64,000 bases of DNA from Trachythela sp. YZ-2020 (taxonomy: Eukaryota; Cnidaria; Anthozoa; Malacalcyonacea; Clavulariidae), in NCBI GenBank assembly GCA_016169945.1, contig JADLSH010000212.1:1520001-1584000 (forward strand), given 5' to 3'. How positions within the stretch are numbered: position 1 is the stretch's first letter; every line of letters starts with the position of its first letter. This document shows positions 11,782 through 21,830 of the stretch, piece after piece. A model generated the notes under the pieces. The model was not told the DNA's origin. It searched no databases and saw only the letters and a program-made list of their open reading frames with translations. A program made the translations under genes and the position numbers.

Positions 11782-13286
11782 ATAATTTGGCAGCATTGGG
11801 AAGTGGTTGGACAAACAATTGGAAGAGCATTTGGTATTGGACGCCAAGAAAACACCTGATGGCAAGCCTGTTGAGGCCTTGAAACACAAGAAAACAGGTT
11901 ATCCAAGGCAGTTTAAAGTGAAGCCAAATGTTCAAAAAGGAGACAAGACTGTCTATTATTTTCTTGTGCGGTGTAATGTTATGGCTGAAATGAAGAAAAA
12001 ACAATACCTTGTCTATGCACACCTCAACCAAAATTCAGGAGACATTGTATATGCAAAATGCTGGTGCTGGTGGTCGTTGCAAGCATGTAGAGGCTACTTT
12101 GTTTCAGCTTTTAGATTATGTAGAACTAGGCCTTTTAGACATACCAGACGACAAGACATGCACTCAGCAATTGCAACAATGGCATGTCCCGAAGACAAGC
12201 AAGACACAACAAGCTCTGCTCTTCGAGGACTTAATTTTCCCTCAGGACACGTATGAGAAAGACAAAAAAGGACGAAAAATATCAGTACTGGAAGGCAAAA
12301 GAGAAGGATATATGGCAACAAAAGAGAAAGCATTAAAAGGCGACCTAGAGCGACTAAAAGCAGGATTGGAAGAGGCGGGAAGCACTTGCCATTTGATTGG
12401 TGTACTAGGCGACACATGTTGCAAACCTTGTGAATTTAATGTGAATGGGTTACCATCAAGGCAGAGAATGATGAAGGCAGAGGAAGTGGGAGACAAGCTG
12501 GAAACGACAGAAGTTAGATCAAGTATTTTAAAAAGATTGAACCTGGCTTTAGATTGTACATGCATTCCTGTAGAAGAAAATTGTAAGAAATTTGTGAAAG
12601 ATAGATTAGAAGTGGGCAATGACGGATGCCGAGAGATTGAAAAGAATACACGGAAACAAAATGAGTGCAAAGAGTGGTTTGAGCAAAGAAAGTGTCGGTT
12701 GACGTCATCAATGTTTGGTAGTGTATTGAAGAGAAGGAAGTCGATTCACCCTAAAAGTATTGTAAACAGTATTACAAAACCAGGAGCAACAAAGAATGCC
12801 AGCTGCCAATGGGGAATTGATAACGAACATACTGCATTAATGAATTATCACCAGTATAAAGACGACACCAAGGAACATGTGGATCTTTGTGCAGCTTGTG
12901 GTTTGGTGGTGAATCCAAGATGGCTATAGTTGGGAGCAAGTCCAGATGCCTTAATTGCTGATGTGAGAGAAGAGTCATTGTATGGAGCTGTGGAGGTGAA
13001 ATGCCCTGCATCCAAATGTGGGATGACTATTATAGACGCATGTAGTGACAAATCATTCTGCTTAGAATTAGTAAATGGAAAGCCTTGTCTTAAAAAGACA
13101 CATGTTTATTATTATCAATGTCAAGGTGTTATGGCTATTTGTTAGTTGAGTTTTATAGATTTTGTTGTTTATACTGTAAATGACATTCATGTTGAAAGGA
13201 TTTATTCTGGTAAAGTAGAATGGGAAGAAACTACTTTACCTGAGCTAACTGCATTTTATTTTGAATATTTAATGAATCTTGTTTAG
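11745..13286 (+). pseudogene. SWIM/YqaJ-like nuclease of the DNA transposon (decayed)
   Basis: In order: a start (MDNEPGTSMEVD) inside the TIR, a basic N-terminal region, and a SWIM-type zinc motif whose tail reads AGAGGRCKHVEATLFQLLDY. A YqaJ/lambda-exonuclease fold follows: CRLTSSMFGSVLKRRKS, WGIDNEHTALMNY, GASPDALIAD, then YGAVEVKCP. The Asp of SPD and the E-V-K triad are the expected metal and catalytic residues. Breaks: a frame change between 11781 and 11795; a small deletion that removes the CxC half of the SWIM motif and shifts the frame near 12057; TAG stops at 12927..12929 and 13143..13145. The open sequence then continues (IDFVVYTVNDIHVERI) to a TAG at 13284..13286. The protein presumably processes DNA ends during transposition; its actual role in these elements is not established. 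Confidence 0.8.
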
Positions 13287-13401
13287 TATTCTTCCATAAT
13301 AACATGTATTATCTCAAACATATTTTCAATATATATTAGAAAAACAAACAAATAAGGTACAAAAATTGAATTGTCTGTTTGAAATAACATACAATAAGAA
13401 C

Positions 13402-14846
13402 TCATTCTTCATGCTCATGAATTAATGGCCTAAAAAATAAAGTCAAATATGAGCAAACAACCCAAATCTTGTTGAAATCTGCTGCCATTGATATTGGCAA
13501 GTCATGTTTTAGAATGCGGAAGCTCTTTATTCGCTGTATCGCCCTTTCTACATGAATCCGATGTTTTGCAATTCTTCGGGTTTTAATTTCATCAGCTTGA
13601 GAATCGCCAAGAAAGGGAGGTATGTTTAATGAAACACCTGGTGGTAAAAGATCCTCAATTTCAAAGCCCCTGTCTGCCATTATTTCACCACCCTCTTCAA
13701 GCAGACTTAAAATTCCACAGTCCTGTGTTAACTGTTTATCTGATGTATTCCCAGCATACAATTCTGAGACAAATGTTAAATCACCCCATGGGGAAATGCC
13801 AACTAGACCCTTACCAGTATTATGATTTTTGTAAGTTGAGAATGTTGCACTTTGGCTTCGTGGTTGAGAGGGTGTTTCGATAAATAGTTCCGTACAATCA
13901 AGTATAACTCTAGTTTTTGGATAACTTTCCTTTAAGCATTGTGGCATTGTTCTTCTGACATAACATTGGGAAGGCCAAATGGGGATGGACCGTAAATATC
14001 TGTATAGGAAATCCAGCCAAGTTACCCAAATTCTTGATACCTGTGATGTGGATAAGTTGAATCTGTCAGCCAAATCTTTCTCAAGCAAAACCAATCGCAG
14101 TCTTGCAAGGCACAAGAATAGTTCTTCCTCAGGTGATAACATTCTCTTCCGACCACGCTTTTCTTTCCCCTCTCCCTCTGTTTCATCTGTTGCATTGCAC
14201 GACCCGATATAATGTAACCTCTCACATGCAGGGTAAAGATAACTATAAAATGCTTTAAATGTTTTGTAACTGGAAAAGCCAGTGTAAAATTCAAAATCAC
14301 TATCATTAATTTTCAACTTATTTATACATAAATTGCACTGTTCCACTTTCTCCTTTAGTTCTAATATATCCTCTTGTTGCTCTTTCTTTTCCTGCTTAGG
14401 CTCTCAACTAACTGTTCAAGTTCTAAAATTCTGTCTTCTTTTTGCATTGACACATCTTTTATCTGGCTAGTATCCTGGTTTGCGACATTCCTGTTTCTAC
14501 ATTTTGATGTTGTTCTAGGCTTTGGTTGTGTGGGCAGCAATAGTTTTTCTACTACACATGGAACATCATGAAGACATGTCTTCTTACCACCCACAAAATA
14601 TTTCGAACAAACCCTGTGGTACTTGTTTGGAGTGAAATTAGCTCTGCCAATCCAATGTAGCCATATCTTTCGAAGCTTTTTGTCAGTTGGGATTTGATAA
14701 AATGAAAGCTCCGGATTTCTTTTGGTGTTGCTATCGCAAGTTGGAATACAGCAAGTTGTTCGCCCTCCTTTATATTTTTTTTCACAACATGTACCTCCTT
14801 TGTTGCTTGTATCTACCTCCATTGACGTTCCTGGCTCATTATCCAT
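13402..14846 (-). pseudogene. THAP + DDE_4-type transposase (one frameshift)
   Basis: The protein starts at the ATG at 14846 inside the right TIR. A THAP zinc finger occupies residues about 32-98, with Cys pairs at the start and C80. The final zinc ligand, normally His two residues on, reads Tyr (VCSKYF). A Leu/Glu-rich coiled coil follows. A 1-base frame change near 14397 separates it from the catalytic part (14346..13402). In the numbering of that part, a helix-turn-helix lies at 90-115 (DLADRFNLSTSQVSRIW). The DDE residues are D150 (VILDCTE), D225 (MADRGF) and E267 (HVERAIQRIK). This is a HARBI1/IS5-like DDE_Tnp_4 domain. Apart from the frameshift and the lost THAP ligand the transposase is intact. 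Confidence 0.87.
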
Positions 14847-15803
14847 AACAAAATTTAAACAATTTTATATTTTTAAAAGTATTTACAAATTTAATACTAG
14901 GACCTGCCTGAGTATTTTTAATATATTTATTTAATTTTAAAACTAACTAAAATAGATAAAAATTACACTAAGTATAAAGCTATGAAATTTTAAATTTGAA
15001 AAATAGACTAAAATTAATATTGTAAATTAAGTTTACCTCGAGCAACTATGTAATTTTAATCAGTTTGACCTAAGTTATAGCTAAAAATTTAATATATTTA
15101 CAACTTATACTAAACCTACTTGTTTACTTTAAAAGGAAATGTGCCGACCACAACAAAGGAAGCAAAAAACAAACGACAGCAGAGGCAAAATGCTTTCTTT
15201 TTGGTGTATTTCACAGAGTAACAGAGCCGAAGCGGAGAAAACCGGTTTGGGTTGCTTTTGTTTCCAACCAAAGCAATTTAAAGTATCTTTAAAAACATTG
15301 CCTTTGGGTGCCATGCTGATCGAACGATCGGCAAACATTATGACTTAAAATTATCGGTTTCAACAAGCAAAAAAATCCTTGCAAAACACTCGATCGCTGT
15401 GTAAATAAGTGATAGAGCCTTAGAGGTCGATCTACAACACAACAATAGTTGTCGGCTAAAATGGTGAGCAAATTGTTGTTTAGCAAGCGTACTCACCTTG
15501 AAACATTGGGAAGTACCTTCCTCTCCGAAGGCTTTTGTGAGCCGATTCCCCGAACCTTGTATCGTTCTGTATGAATTTTCTCGTTCATTTTTGCTCCGCT
15601 TTCGCTCAGCTGCTTTGTAGGAAACAAACTTCATAGTATTAAGAAGCTATTTCTTGTTTTAAAATTACCAAACGCCACGTAAAAGGTATATAAGAGAAGC
15701 AATATTTCTCGCAAGCAAAATGCTCGCTTCTCCGCGGCCATTTCTTTTGCAAGTGGAAGGTTACCATTTTTCCCATGATGCTTTGGAATAATGCAAATTG
15801 CCT
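14810..15803 (-). repeat. right ~1-kb terminal inverted repeat
   Basis: Inverted partner of 10799..11781. It differs by scattered substitutions and small indels, for example the region of 15414-15440 against 11155-11180. Confidence 0.9.
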
Positions 15804-15804
15804 A

Positions 15805-16120
15805 TTGTCTCACCTTGTTATTGGCAGCGCGTGTTAAACTTGAATCGTTCAACTATGACACTCGGCTTTGGCTGGTAGTGATCTTGCACTAATTTCGCCA
15901 GCTCCTCATAACTCTTGCTTTTCGTGTCTTCTGGGGATACTAAACTTCGAATCAACTTGTACGTCTTCGCTCCAACACTAACCAGAAAAATTGATCGCAT
16001 TTTGGCAGCATTTTCGATTCCATTTGCGTCGAAGAAATGATTCATTCGCTCGATATAATATCGCCATTCTTCTTTCTCGTTATTAAATTACTCGATTTTT
16101 CCATACGTTGTCGTACTCAT
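15805..16120 (-). pseudogene. Gypsy gag N-terminal part, cut off by the transposon
   Basis: The minus-strand frame starts at an ATG at 16118..16120 (MSTTTYGKIE) and continues with WRYYIERMNHFFDANGIENA, RSIFLVSVGAKTYKLIRSL and VERFKFNTRC, a typical Gypsy capsid N-domain. Two in-frame TAA codons interrupt it (16088..16090 and 15818..15820). The DNA transposon lies a few codons past the second stop. The same frame continues into the long gag-pol frame on the far side of the insert. Confidence 0.82.
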
Positions 16121-16213
16121 ACTGTAATTCTGTTCGACTGCAATCGACGATTTGTCGCTAGATCACATCGATAGCTTCTCTGGCCGAAGTAAGAAGATTT
16201 TCCTCGTCGTCAA

Positions 16214-16372
16214 TGTAGTGTTTTATGAAGTTTGTACTTGCATAAAAGCATAAAATAACAACTAACAAAAAGTACTAAAATCTGACTGTCCCGAATCAAC
16301 ATGTGAATCACAAAATGTGATGTGACCTGACGTCACATCCGGTTTACGTCACTAACTCAACAGTACGTAACA
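16214..16372 (-). repeat. 5' LTR of the Gypsy element
   Basis: 159-bp direct copy of 6910..7068 with a single transition; the AAAAT duplication follows at 16373. Confidence 0.93.
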
Positions 16373-16377
16373 AAAAT

Positions 16378-17504
16378 TCTATAAAAAAGCTACCGTGGCC
16401 TTAATATTATACAAGAAATTGTGGTATCTCTAAAAATTTCTGAGATAAGTATTATTGTTTAAACTTATTTTGATGATTAAAGTTCGTCGTGTCATCGCAA
16501 CGTGATGACTGGAGGCCCCGTCAGTTTACAACTTTCAAACTAAAATATCTGGAGTTGGCATTGTTCGATTTTCGTAATTTTTGTTAACATGATGTTGGTA
16601 ATTATGAGCAGCACCGATGTATTTGAATGGCAAAGAATGAGTGATTCGACATTTATTTTACGACTTACCGTATTAATACAGTAATACTGTATAAGATTAA
16701 AAGAAGGAAGCGGAAAATTTTGACGAAATAACAAGTTAATTGTAATTGCATTGTAGTTACATACCAACCTGAAATTATGTGCTTGCCTTCACATTGATGA
16801 TACAATAGGACTTTAATATAAAGACCATCCAACTTCGAAACAAGTGCCTCGTTGAGAATATAAGCACTTTCAATTCCTTCTCTCAGACGGAATCAAAAAT
16901 CAAAAATCAAAAATCAAAAAAAGGATCGCAACAGTAAAGGTATATCAAGCTATTTTGATCAAGTACCGTAGCGTGACAATTGTGACTTTCAGAAGCGTCC
17001 ATCTTGCTTTAGCCAGAGAGATGTTTACTTCGCGACAGTCAACGCATCAATGAGGACTCACGTAGAATCGGAAGGTCATTACCCGTGATGCTCTGCGGCC
17101 TGCTGTCCAACCTCCTCTGGGCGTGGCCGAGTGTTTTACAAGCTTCTTGAGTGTTTTCCCAACCTTCCCCGAGTGCTTTATCACACCATAAAGGCACAAG
17201 ACGAGTTTTTCTATTTCTTTTATATTATAAGTGGTATATAAGCAGAGTAAACAATTGTGTTCAAAGATCAATATTGATATTCTCCTAACATGTAATCACT
17301 GACGTCACTCGCAAGTTTTTCAATGTTTTCATTGCTTGGCAACAACTATACAAGCTTGAATTCTGGCCGGCGAAGTGGTTGGCGGTAAGACATGCAAGAA
17401 ATGCATAAACGTGCATGTCGTATTTGTGTAGGTTTTTGTCGTTGCATCTTGACGGCTTAAAAACTATAGACATAATTATTGTTAACGTATCTCGAACGTG
17501 CGGT
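16378..17504. other. no gene seen; dispersed repeat copy 2 and short microsatellite
   Basis: A run of about five tcaaaaa units lies at 16888-16922. The stretch 17095..17225 is the inverted counterpart of the repeat at 6664..6785 (aacctcctctgggcgtg, tgctttatcacaccataaag). No supported coding region. Confidence 0.5.
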
Positions 17505-17775
17505 GCCAGTGTGGGTAGAGTATAGCAAATACGGCGGGTGACTGTTGTGTAAAACTACCTGAAAAATACCATGAGAACTTCGACGTTTCGAGCGAAGGCC
17601 CTTCGTCTGGAAGTTAGTAGAATGGGTCGGGGAAAAACATGTGCTTTTATAGTGAATACAAAGGCGATCACGTGATAAAAAATAAACCAATCAGATGGAT
17701 TTAATCAAAACAAATTATAAAGAAAATACGGAAATCATATCACAAAATATATTAGCATATAAGGAGCAACGAACA
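17505..17775 (-). mobile_element. Penelope-like element, 3' terminal fragment
   Basis: On the minus strand this repeats the terminal region of the sense Penelope-like copy near 29050..29265: ttgttttgattaaatccatc, cactataaaagcacatgttt, then the hammerhead-like block and tttttcaggtagttttacac. It carries about 26 extra bases (containing ttatcacgtgatcg) relative to the other copy. No coding part is left. Confidence 0.75.
17576..17615 (-). ncRNA. hammerhead-ribozyme-like motif
   Basis: On the minus strand, aacttc...gaagtt can form stem I. A short stem II (GGGC/GCUC with a CUUC loop) and the GAAAC...GUC strand fit a minimal hammerhead core. The CUGANGA box reads CAGACGA, so U4 is A and cleavage may be impaired. 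Such motifs are known in Penelope-like elements. Confidence 0.45.
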
Positions 17776-19221
17776 AAGCTATTTTTCTTCCTTCAATGCT
17801 ATTTTTCTTGCTTTCTGACAGACTTCGGATTTTAAATTATAATTTTGTACATATTAGGCCTACATTGACAATTCCGAGGACAATTTCAAACAAGCGGAGA
17901 AGAACAGAGAAAAATCAAAACAGTAGCCGTGCTTCATTGTGTCATAAAGCAAGTGAAATTAGCCAATCAAATTGCTCGTTAGATACTACTTATAATATAA
18001 ATAGATTTAAAATGTTCTAAAACAGTTTTGCCCAATAAAGGTGAGGACAAATTTACGCCATTACCTACAAAACCTAGGCAATTAACAACAGATTGTATGG
18101 ATGCAGACGTGGGGAGGAGGTGGATTATTAATAATTATTGATATATTCAACCGGTGGTGTTCACTTGACAGTATACTGAATGCGATTGATTTGAACCGCA
18201 GACTAGTATGGTTTATAACCGTACCGCAATTGCAATCATTTGCTTAATTTAGTCATCCAGCGCGCTGGAGATATTTTAGGTATTCCTTTGTATGACACCA
18301 CTTACCTTTCCACCACCTGCTTAGCAATTATAATAACCAACTTATTGACCTATTGGCTGAATTTGCACATCAGCCCTCCATTACTGGATGGCAAGTCACC
18401 TCTGCAGACAATTTTTCCAATTCCGATTTTGGTTATTCATTTTCATATGGGTTCCGGAAAAATGGTCGTACTGTAGCTAGGTAAAAATTTATATTCCTTG
18501 TGAATTATTATTATCCTGTTGGATAAAATTATGGTATAAATAATAGTACGCACAGTTTTTATATTTCGGTAAAACTGAAAATAAAAATGTAAACTAACTG
18601 CAGTAATTTCTATTTCCAACTGTAAAGGTCGACAAAACCTGAACAATGATGTCTTGTCAACCAGGATAAGGGACCATTTCTGCTTGGCGAGAATTAGGCG
18701 ACTAATGGTGGAAGTTTTGTCGTTAGTCCCACCCCCCAAGAAACATGTGAGGTGTTTGGTAGATTAAAGCTGGAAGCATTCTCAACTAACTTAATTTTCA
18801 ACAAAAATGTTTCCGCAAATAAAACAAAAACCTCTATACATCACAAAGAGTTTATGTGATGGCAATTTTTTGCACTGTCACACTTTTATAACGAAAACTA
18901 AATGTGCAAATTAGGATAAAACTTTAGAATAACATCTGGAAATACATTAAAGTGTTTGAAAAGAGTGCTTAAGTAAGTGACATAAACATGACAACACATG
19001 ACTTCTCTATAACTACGTATAATTATATACTATAATATACATGCGAGAAAATTTTCGTTCAAGAATGTTCCACTATTGTAAAAACAAGATAACTATTACA
19101 CTATTACCAAATGTCAAAATTACACTATATTTAATACCTGACAATAATATGTTTGCCTTATAACTACGTTAAATGTAATCTTAATTCCACGTGCAAGAAA
19201 ATGTCGTGTTCAGATATTATC
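17776..19221. other. no gene seen
   Basis: No supported coding region. Short open stretches here have no recognisable motif and lack exon-like borders. Confidence 0.45.
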
Positions 19222-19538
19222 TCACTCATGTAAATACAGGACTTCGACCTCAGATGGAGTGAACGGGGAGCTTCCAGCGAGCAAAGCGTTAGAATTTTGC
19301 CAATCGTAACCTGGTGGAGCTTGATAGTAAGAACCAAGATATGCCCGAGAGTCGCCAGTAGAGTTGGCGTTATCTGGTATGAGCAGTTCACTAAATCCAA
19401 ATCTCGGCCCATATCCGGGGACACGGCCAATTACTCGAGGTGACGAATCATCTTTCAACGGAGCCTTGAATGGATCAATGTTGTCTTTATTTCTCAAGGA
19501 GAACATAAAGGAACCATGAGCAGATGTAAAGTATGCAA
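19222..19538 (-). CDS. TLDc-domain protein, C-terminal exon
   Basis: A minus-strand terminal exon. A clean acceptor (pyrimidine tract ...tttctttactag) lies just above 19538 and the stop at 19222. The translation contains GSFMFSLRNKDNIDPFKAPL, VPGYGPRFGF, NANSTGDSRAYLGSYYQAPP and ends SPFTPSEVEVLYLHE. This matches the second half of a TLDc fold: F-SL-N, YGP-FG, then LLAGS-FTP-E-EVF at the C-terminus. TLDc proteins include oxidation-resistance and V-ATPase-associated proteins; cnidarians also have many uncharacterised members. The upstream exons should lie at higher coordinates, but I found none, so this may be a partial gene copy. The exon enters in split-codon phase (first two bases complete a codon). 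Confidence 0.7.
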
Positions 19539-19928
19539 CTAGTAAAGAAATAAAAGAATCTATTGTAATGGTTAAACCTTTCAATTTAACTTTTTATACT
19601 GCATAATTGAACAACTTAAATATACGTCTTTCCCAAATTAACCAAGGCAAAGCAAAAAGATAGGAGGTAATCCAAACAATGCTGTATATAGGGAGCAACC
19701 CGGAATTGGGCGAGAATAAGACAGAAATTTAATTGACGTTTCACAATATAGCTTCATAACCTCGTCTCAGGCCACGTTTGGCGTGGTTTTGGTCAGTTTA
19801 TCTTCAGAATGATGTTGCTATCTGACTAATTTCTACGTTTATAAAAGATTTATTTAGCATCTATTATTTATAATTTTAAACCTTACTTTCTATATAAAGA
19901 TTTAAAGTAAACAAATCTACAGAATACA
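19539..19928. other. no gene seen (upstream intron or spacer)
   Basis: No exon-like segment for the TLDc gene and no recognisable repeat. Confidence 0.4.
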
Positions 19929-20465
19929 TCACACAGAATACATCACATGGTCAACCGTGAAGGCATCACCACATACACATATGGAGGGGATGTCGTCAAT
20001 TGGCCAGTCATAGCGCAACTTTACGGCGTCGCGAAATTCTCTCTTATTCAAGTTAAATCCTAGTTCTTTAAGTGGAAGTGTTGTGAGCCACACAGATGAT
20101 CCTTTTTCCGAAGCTACATGTAATATACGCTGAATTCCTGGTGGTGCACTCTCTCTAAAACGTTCTGCCCTATCCTCCCATTCTTTAACTCTCTCTTTTC
20201 TGACGACTTGTTGCGCTGATTTTATATGCGACTCGTCCGGTAGCTGATGCGACTGAGCTACAATCTTATCAACAAGGGGCGCTGTTACTCTTTTAGACGA
20301 GGCATACTCGCGCCCTGCCTCGTGGCTTGGATTTTCCATGGCCAGGCCACCCAGACGTGCTGGAAGTGCTAGAATGTCCCGATCGAGTTGATTGAACTTG
20401 TGTTCTGTGATAGCAGGGATGAGAATCTGCGATATTGCCCTCTCAAGTGGCTCTAATAAATCCAA
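19929..20465 (-). pseudogene. retroelement polymerase C-terminal fragment
   Basis: About 179 residues of a frame with LDRDILALPARLGGLAMENP, an EYASSKRVTAPLVDKI stretch and a terminal C-x-C-G-x-x-FTVDHVM segment. I recall this ending (ALPARLGGLGI-NP ... CCG--F--DHA--C) from cnidarian retroelement ORFs, where it follows the RT. The frame is cut right after the Cys/His motif and is preceded by a microsatellite at its 5' side. No RT core is present in the window. The class is unassigned. Confidence 0.55.
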
Positions 20466-20710
20466 TTGTAATTGTAATTGTAATTGTAATTGTAATTGTA
20501 ATTGTAATTGTAATTGTAATTGTAATTGTAATTGTAATTGTAATTGTAATTGTAATTGTAATTGTAATTGTAATTGTAATTGTAATTGTAATTGTAATTG
20601 TAGTTGTAGTTGTAGTTGTAGTTGTAATTGTAATTGTAATTGTAATTGTAATTGTAATTGTAATTGTAATTGTAATTGTAATTGTAATTGTAATTGTAAT
20701 TGTAATTGTC
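20462..20710. repeat. (TGTAAT)n microsatellite with TGTAGT block
   Basis: About 41 tandem copies of a 6-bp unit. Near 20601-20624 four consecutive units read TGTAGT instead of TGTAAT, a variant block internal to the array. Long NC- or VI-repeat open frames here are products of the 6-bp period and not genes. Confidence 0.97.
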
Positions 20711-20734
20711 AGTGTATAGTATTTGAAATTTGTA

Positions 20735-20846
20735 TTATAACTCATTGTAAATTTTGAAGTTTAATCTACGCCCCTCTTGGAAACCAGCTTTTGCTGTAGG
20801 GCTTAGCGTACCCAAATAAAGTTTTTACTTACTCCTTACTTACTCA
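20735..20846 (+). repeat. 3' tail of a sense retroelement (LINE or SINE)
   Basis: The stretch ends '...gcgtacccaaataaagttt' followed by a short (TTACTCC)-like tail. That looks like a retroelement 3' terminus with its own AATAAA. It faces the opposite way to the fragment at 19929..20465. Confidence 0.4.
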
Positions 20847-20848
20847 AT

Positions 20849-21830
20849 AGTCAACGACTGCATGCGGCTATCATTCAGCCAATATATTTTAACCTATATC
20901 AATTGATTTATACTCACTTTTTTACCAACTTGTCGTTTACAACCAAATCTTGCATGCATATGATATTTTTCGTCCCCCTTTCTCCATTGGGCATGAGCTG
21001 CCGCATGTGAGCAAACCACGAAGGTAAACAATATATACATTGATTATCTTTTTTCCCCTTTTATTCCCTGCATCTCACTCGATTGAAATTAGGGTAGAAG
21101 GTTTAGATGGATGGATATTTCGAGTGAAATAATATATGCAATATTTTAGACCTGAACGGGAACGGCGGCGATAAATGCAACTCTAAGTCCTCCGACAGGA
21201 ATATTTCTAGTTCATGATCAATGAAGACGATCTTTATTTGCGATCGAACAGTACATAAACTATTTTCCAAACTTTATGAATTGTATATTTTAAATGTATA
21301 GACATCTATAGCGCAGATAATTGTCCTATAATTACTTATTGACGACATCAACAGTTCCTTTTTTATTTCGAAACATCGAGTTTTATTACGTTCGTGATTT
21401 CAATGAAAATTATTCATGCAATTATAATTACCGGTTAATGACGAGCGCATGTTTTGAAGGGCATTGCTTGGGTGAGAAGTATCTATCGCACGATAGATAT
21501 ATTCTTTTGTATATTCCTCGCCCACATTTGACACACGAATAACACTTTTAGCCCAAGCATGCGATCTTAATTCCAATTCCAAATAACCAGTATACAAATT
21601 GTGTGTAGTTATAACTGAAAATTTGGATCGTAAATCACGAAAGTAATGGAGCTCAATATTTTGACTTCAAACGAGAACTGTTGACGTCATGCATATTATA
21701 CAGCTCGATTATTTACGCAAGACCTCTACAAATTGAATAAATATATTTCGTAAATCCTGCAGATAATTTATATATTGTTTGATTTCAAATAGATATTAAC
21801 TTCACTGAACTTGAACTTGACTACTTAACT
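20849..21830 (+). repeat. dispersed repeat R, copy 1, with internal inverted arms
   Basis: About 75-85% identical by eye to 26999..27755 in direct orientation, with about 240 extra bases near 20985-21225. Both begin 'caacgactgc' and share long blocks such as caattgatttatactcactt. Within the copy, 21228-21400 and 21600-21790 form an imperfect inverted repeat (ggaactgttga and its complement; gcccaagcatg against tgcttgggtg near the centre). That suggests a foldback or MITE-like element. Confidence 0.7.

Larger units (their letters stand above)
10799..15803. mobile_element. ISL2EU-like DNA transposon inserted in Gypsy gag
   Basis: Terminal inverted repeats of about 1 kb begin AGGCAATTTGCATTATTCC at both ends. 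A 2-bp duplication flanks them; it reads as AT if the TIR starts with A, or TA if it starts with GG. Inside are two convergent genes: a YqaJ-type nuclease with a SWIM-like motif from the left, and a THAP plus DDE transposase from the right. As I recall, this gene pair with a 2-bp AT duplication is the described layout of the ISL2EU (IS4EU) superfamily. Both genes carry frame breaks, so this copy is not autonomous. Confidence 0.85.
6910..16372 (-). mobile_element. Gypsy-type LTR retrotransposon, complete but defective and nested
   Basis: Two 159-bp direct LTRs with TG...CA ends (+ strand reading) bound the element. The 5-bp target duplication AAAAT is present at 6905..6909 and 16373..16377. 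The coding strand is minus: gag starts near 16120 and pol runs to 7154. A polypurine tract abuts the 3' LTR. I find no TGG-starting primer binding site next to the 5' LTR; the sequence there begins TTGACGACGAGG, so the priming mode is unclear. A 5-kb DNA transposon splits gag. Domain order gag-CCHC-PR-RT-RNaseH-IN without an env frame is that of Metaviridae-type retrotransposons. Confidence 0.93.

Noticed and set aside
6910..16372. Gypsy element as an endogenous retrovirus with env
   Set aside because: No envelope-like frame lies between the integrase end and the 3' LTR; pol ends about 85 bp before the LTR.
20392..20757. Long open frames of Asn-Cys, Val-Ile or Thr-Ile dipeptides
   Set aside because: A 6-bp microsatellite is open in several frames by construction; no gene signals.
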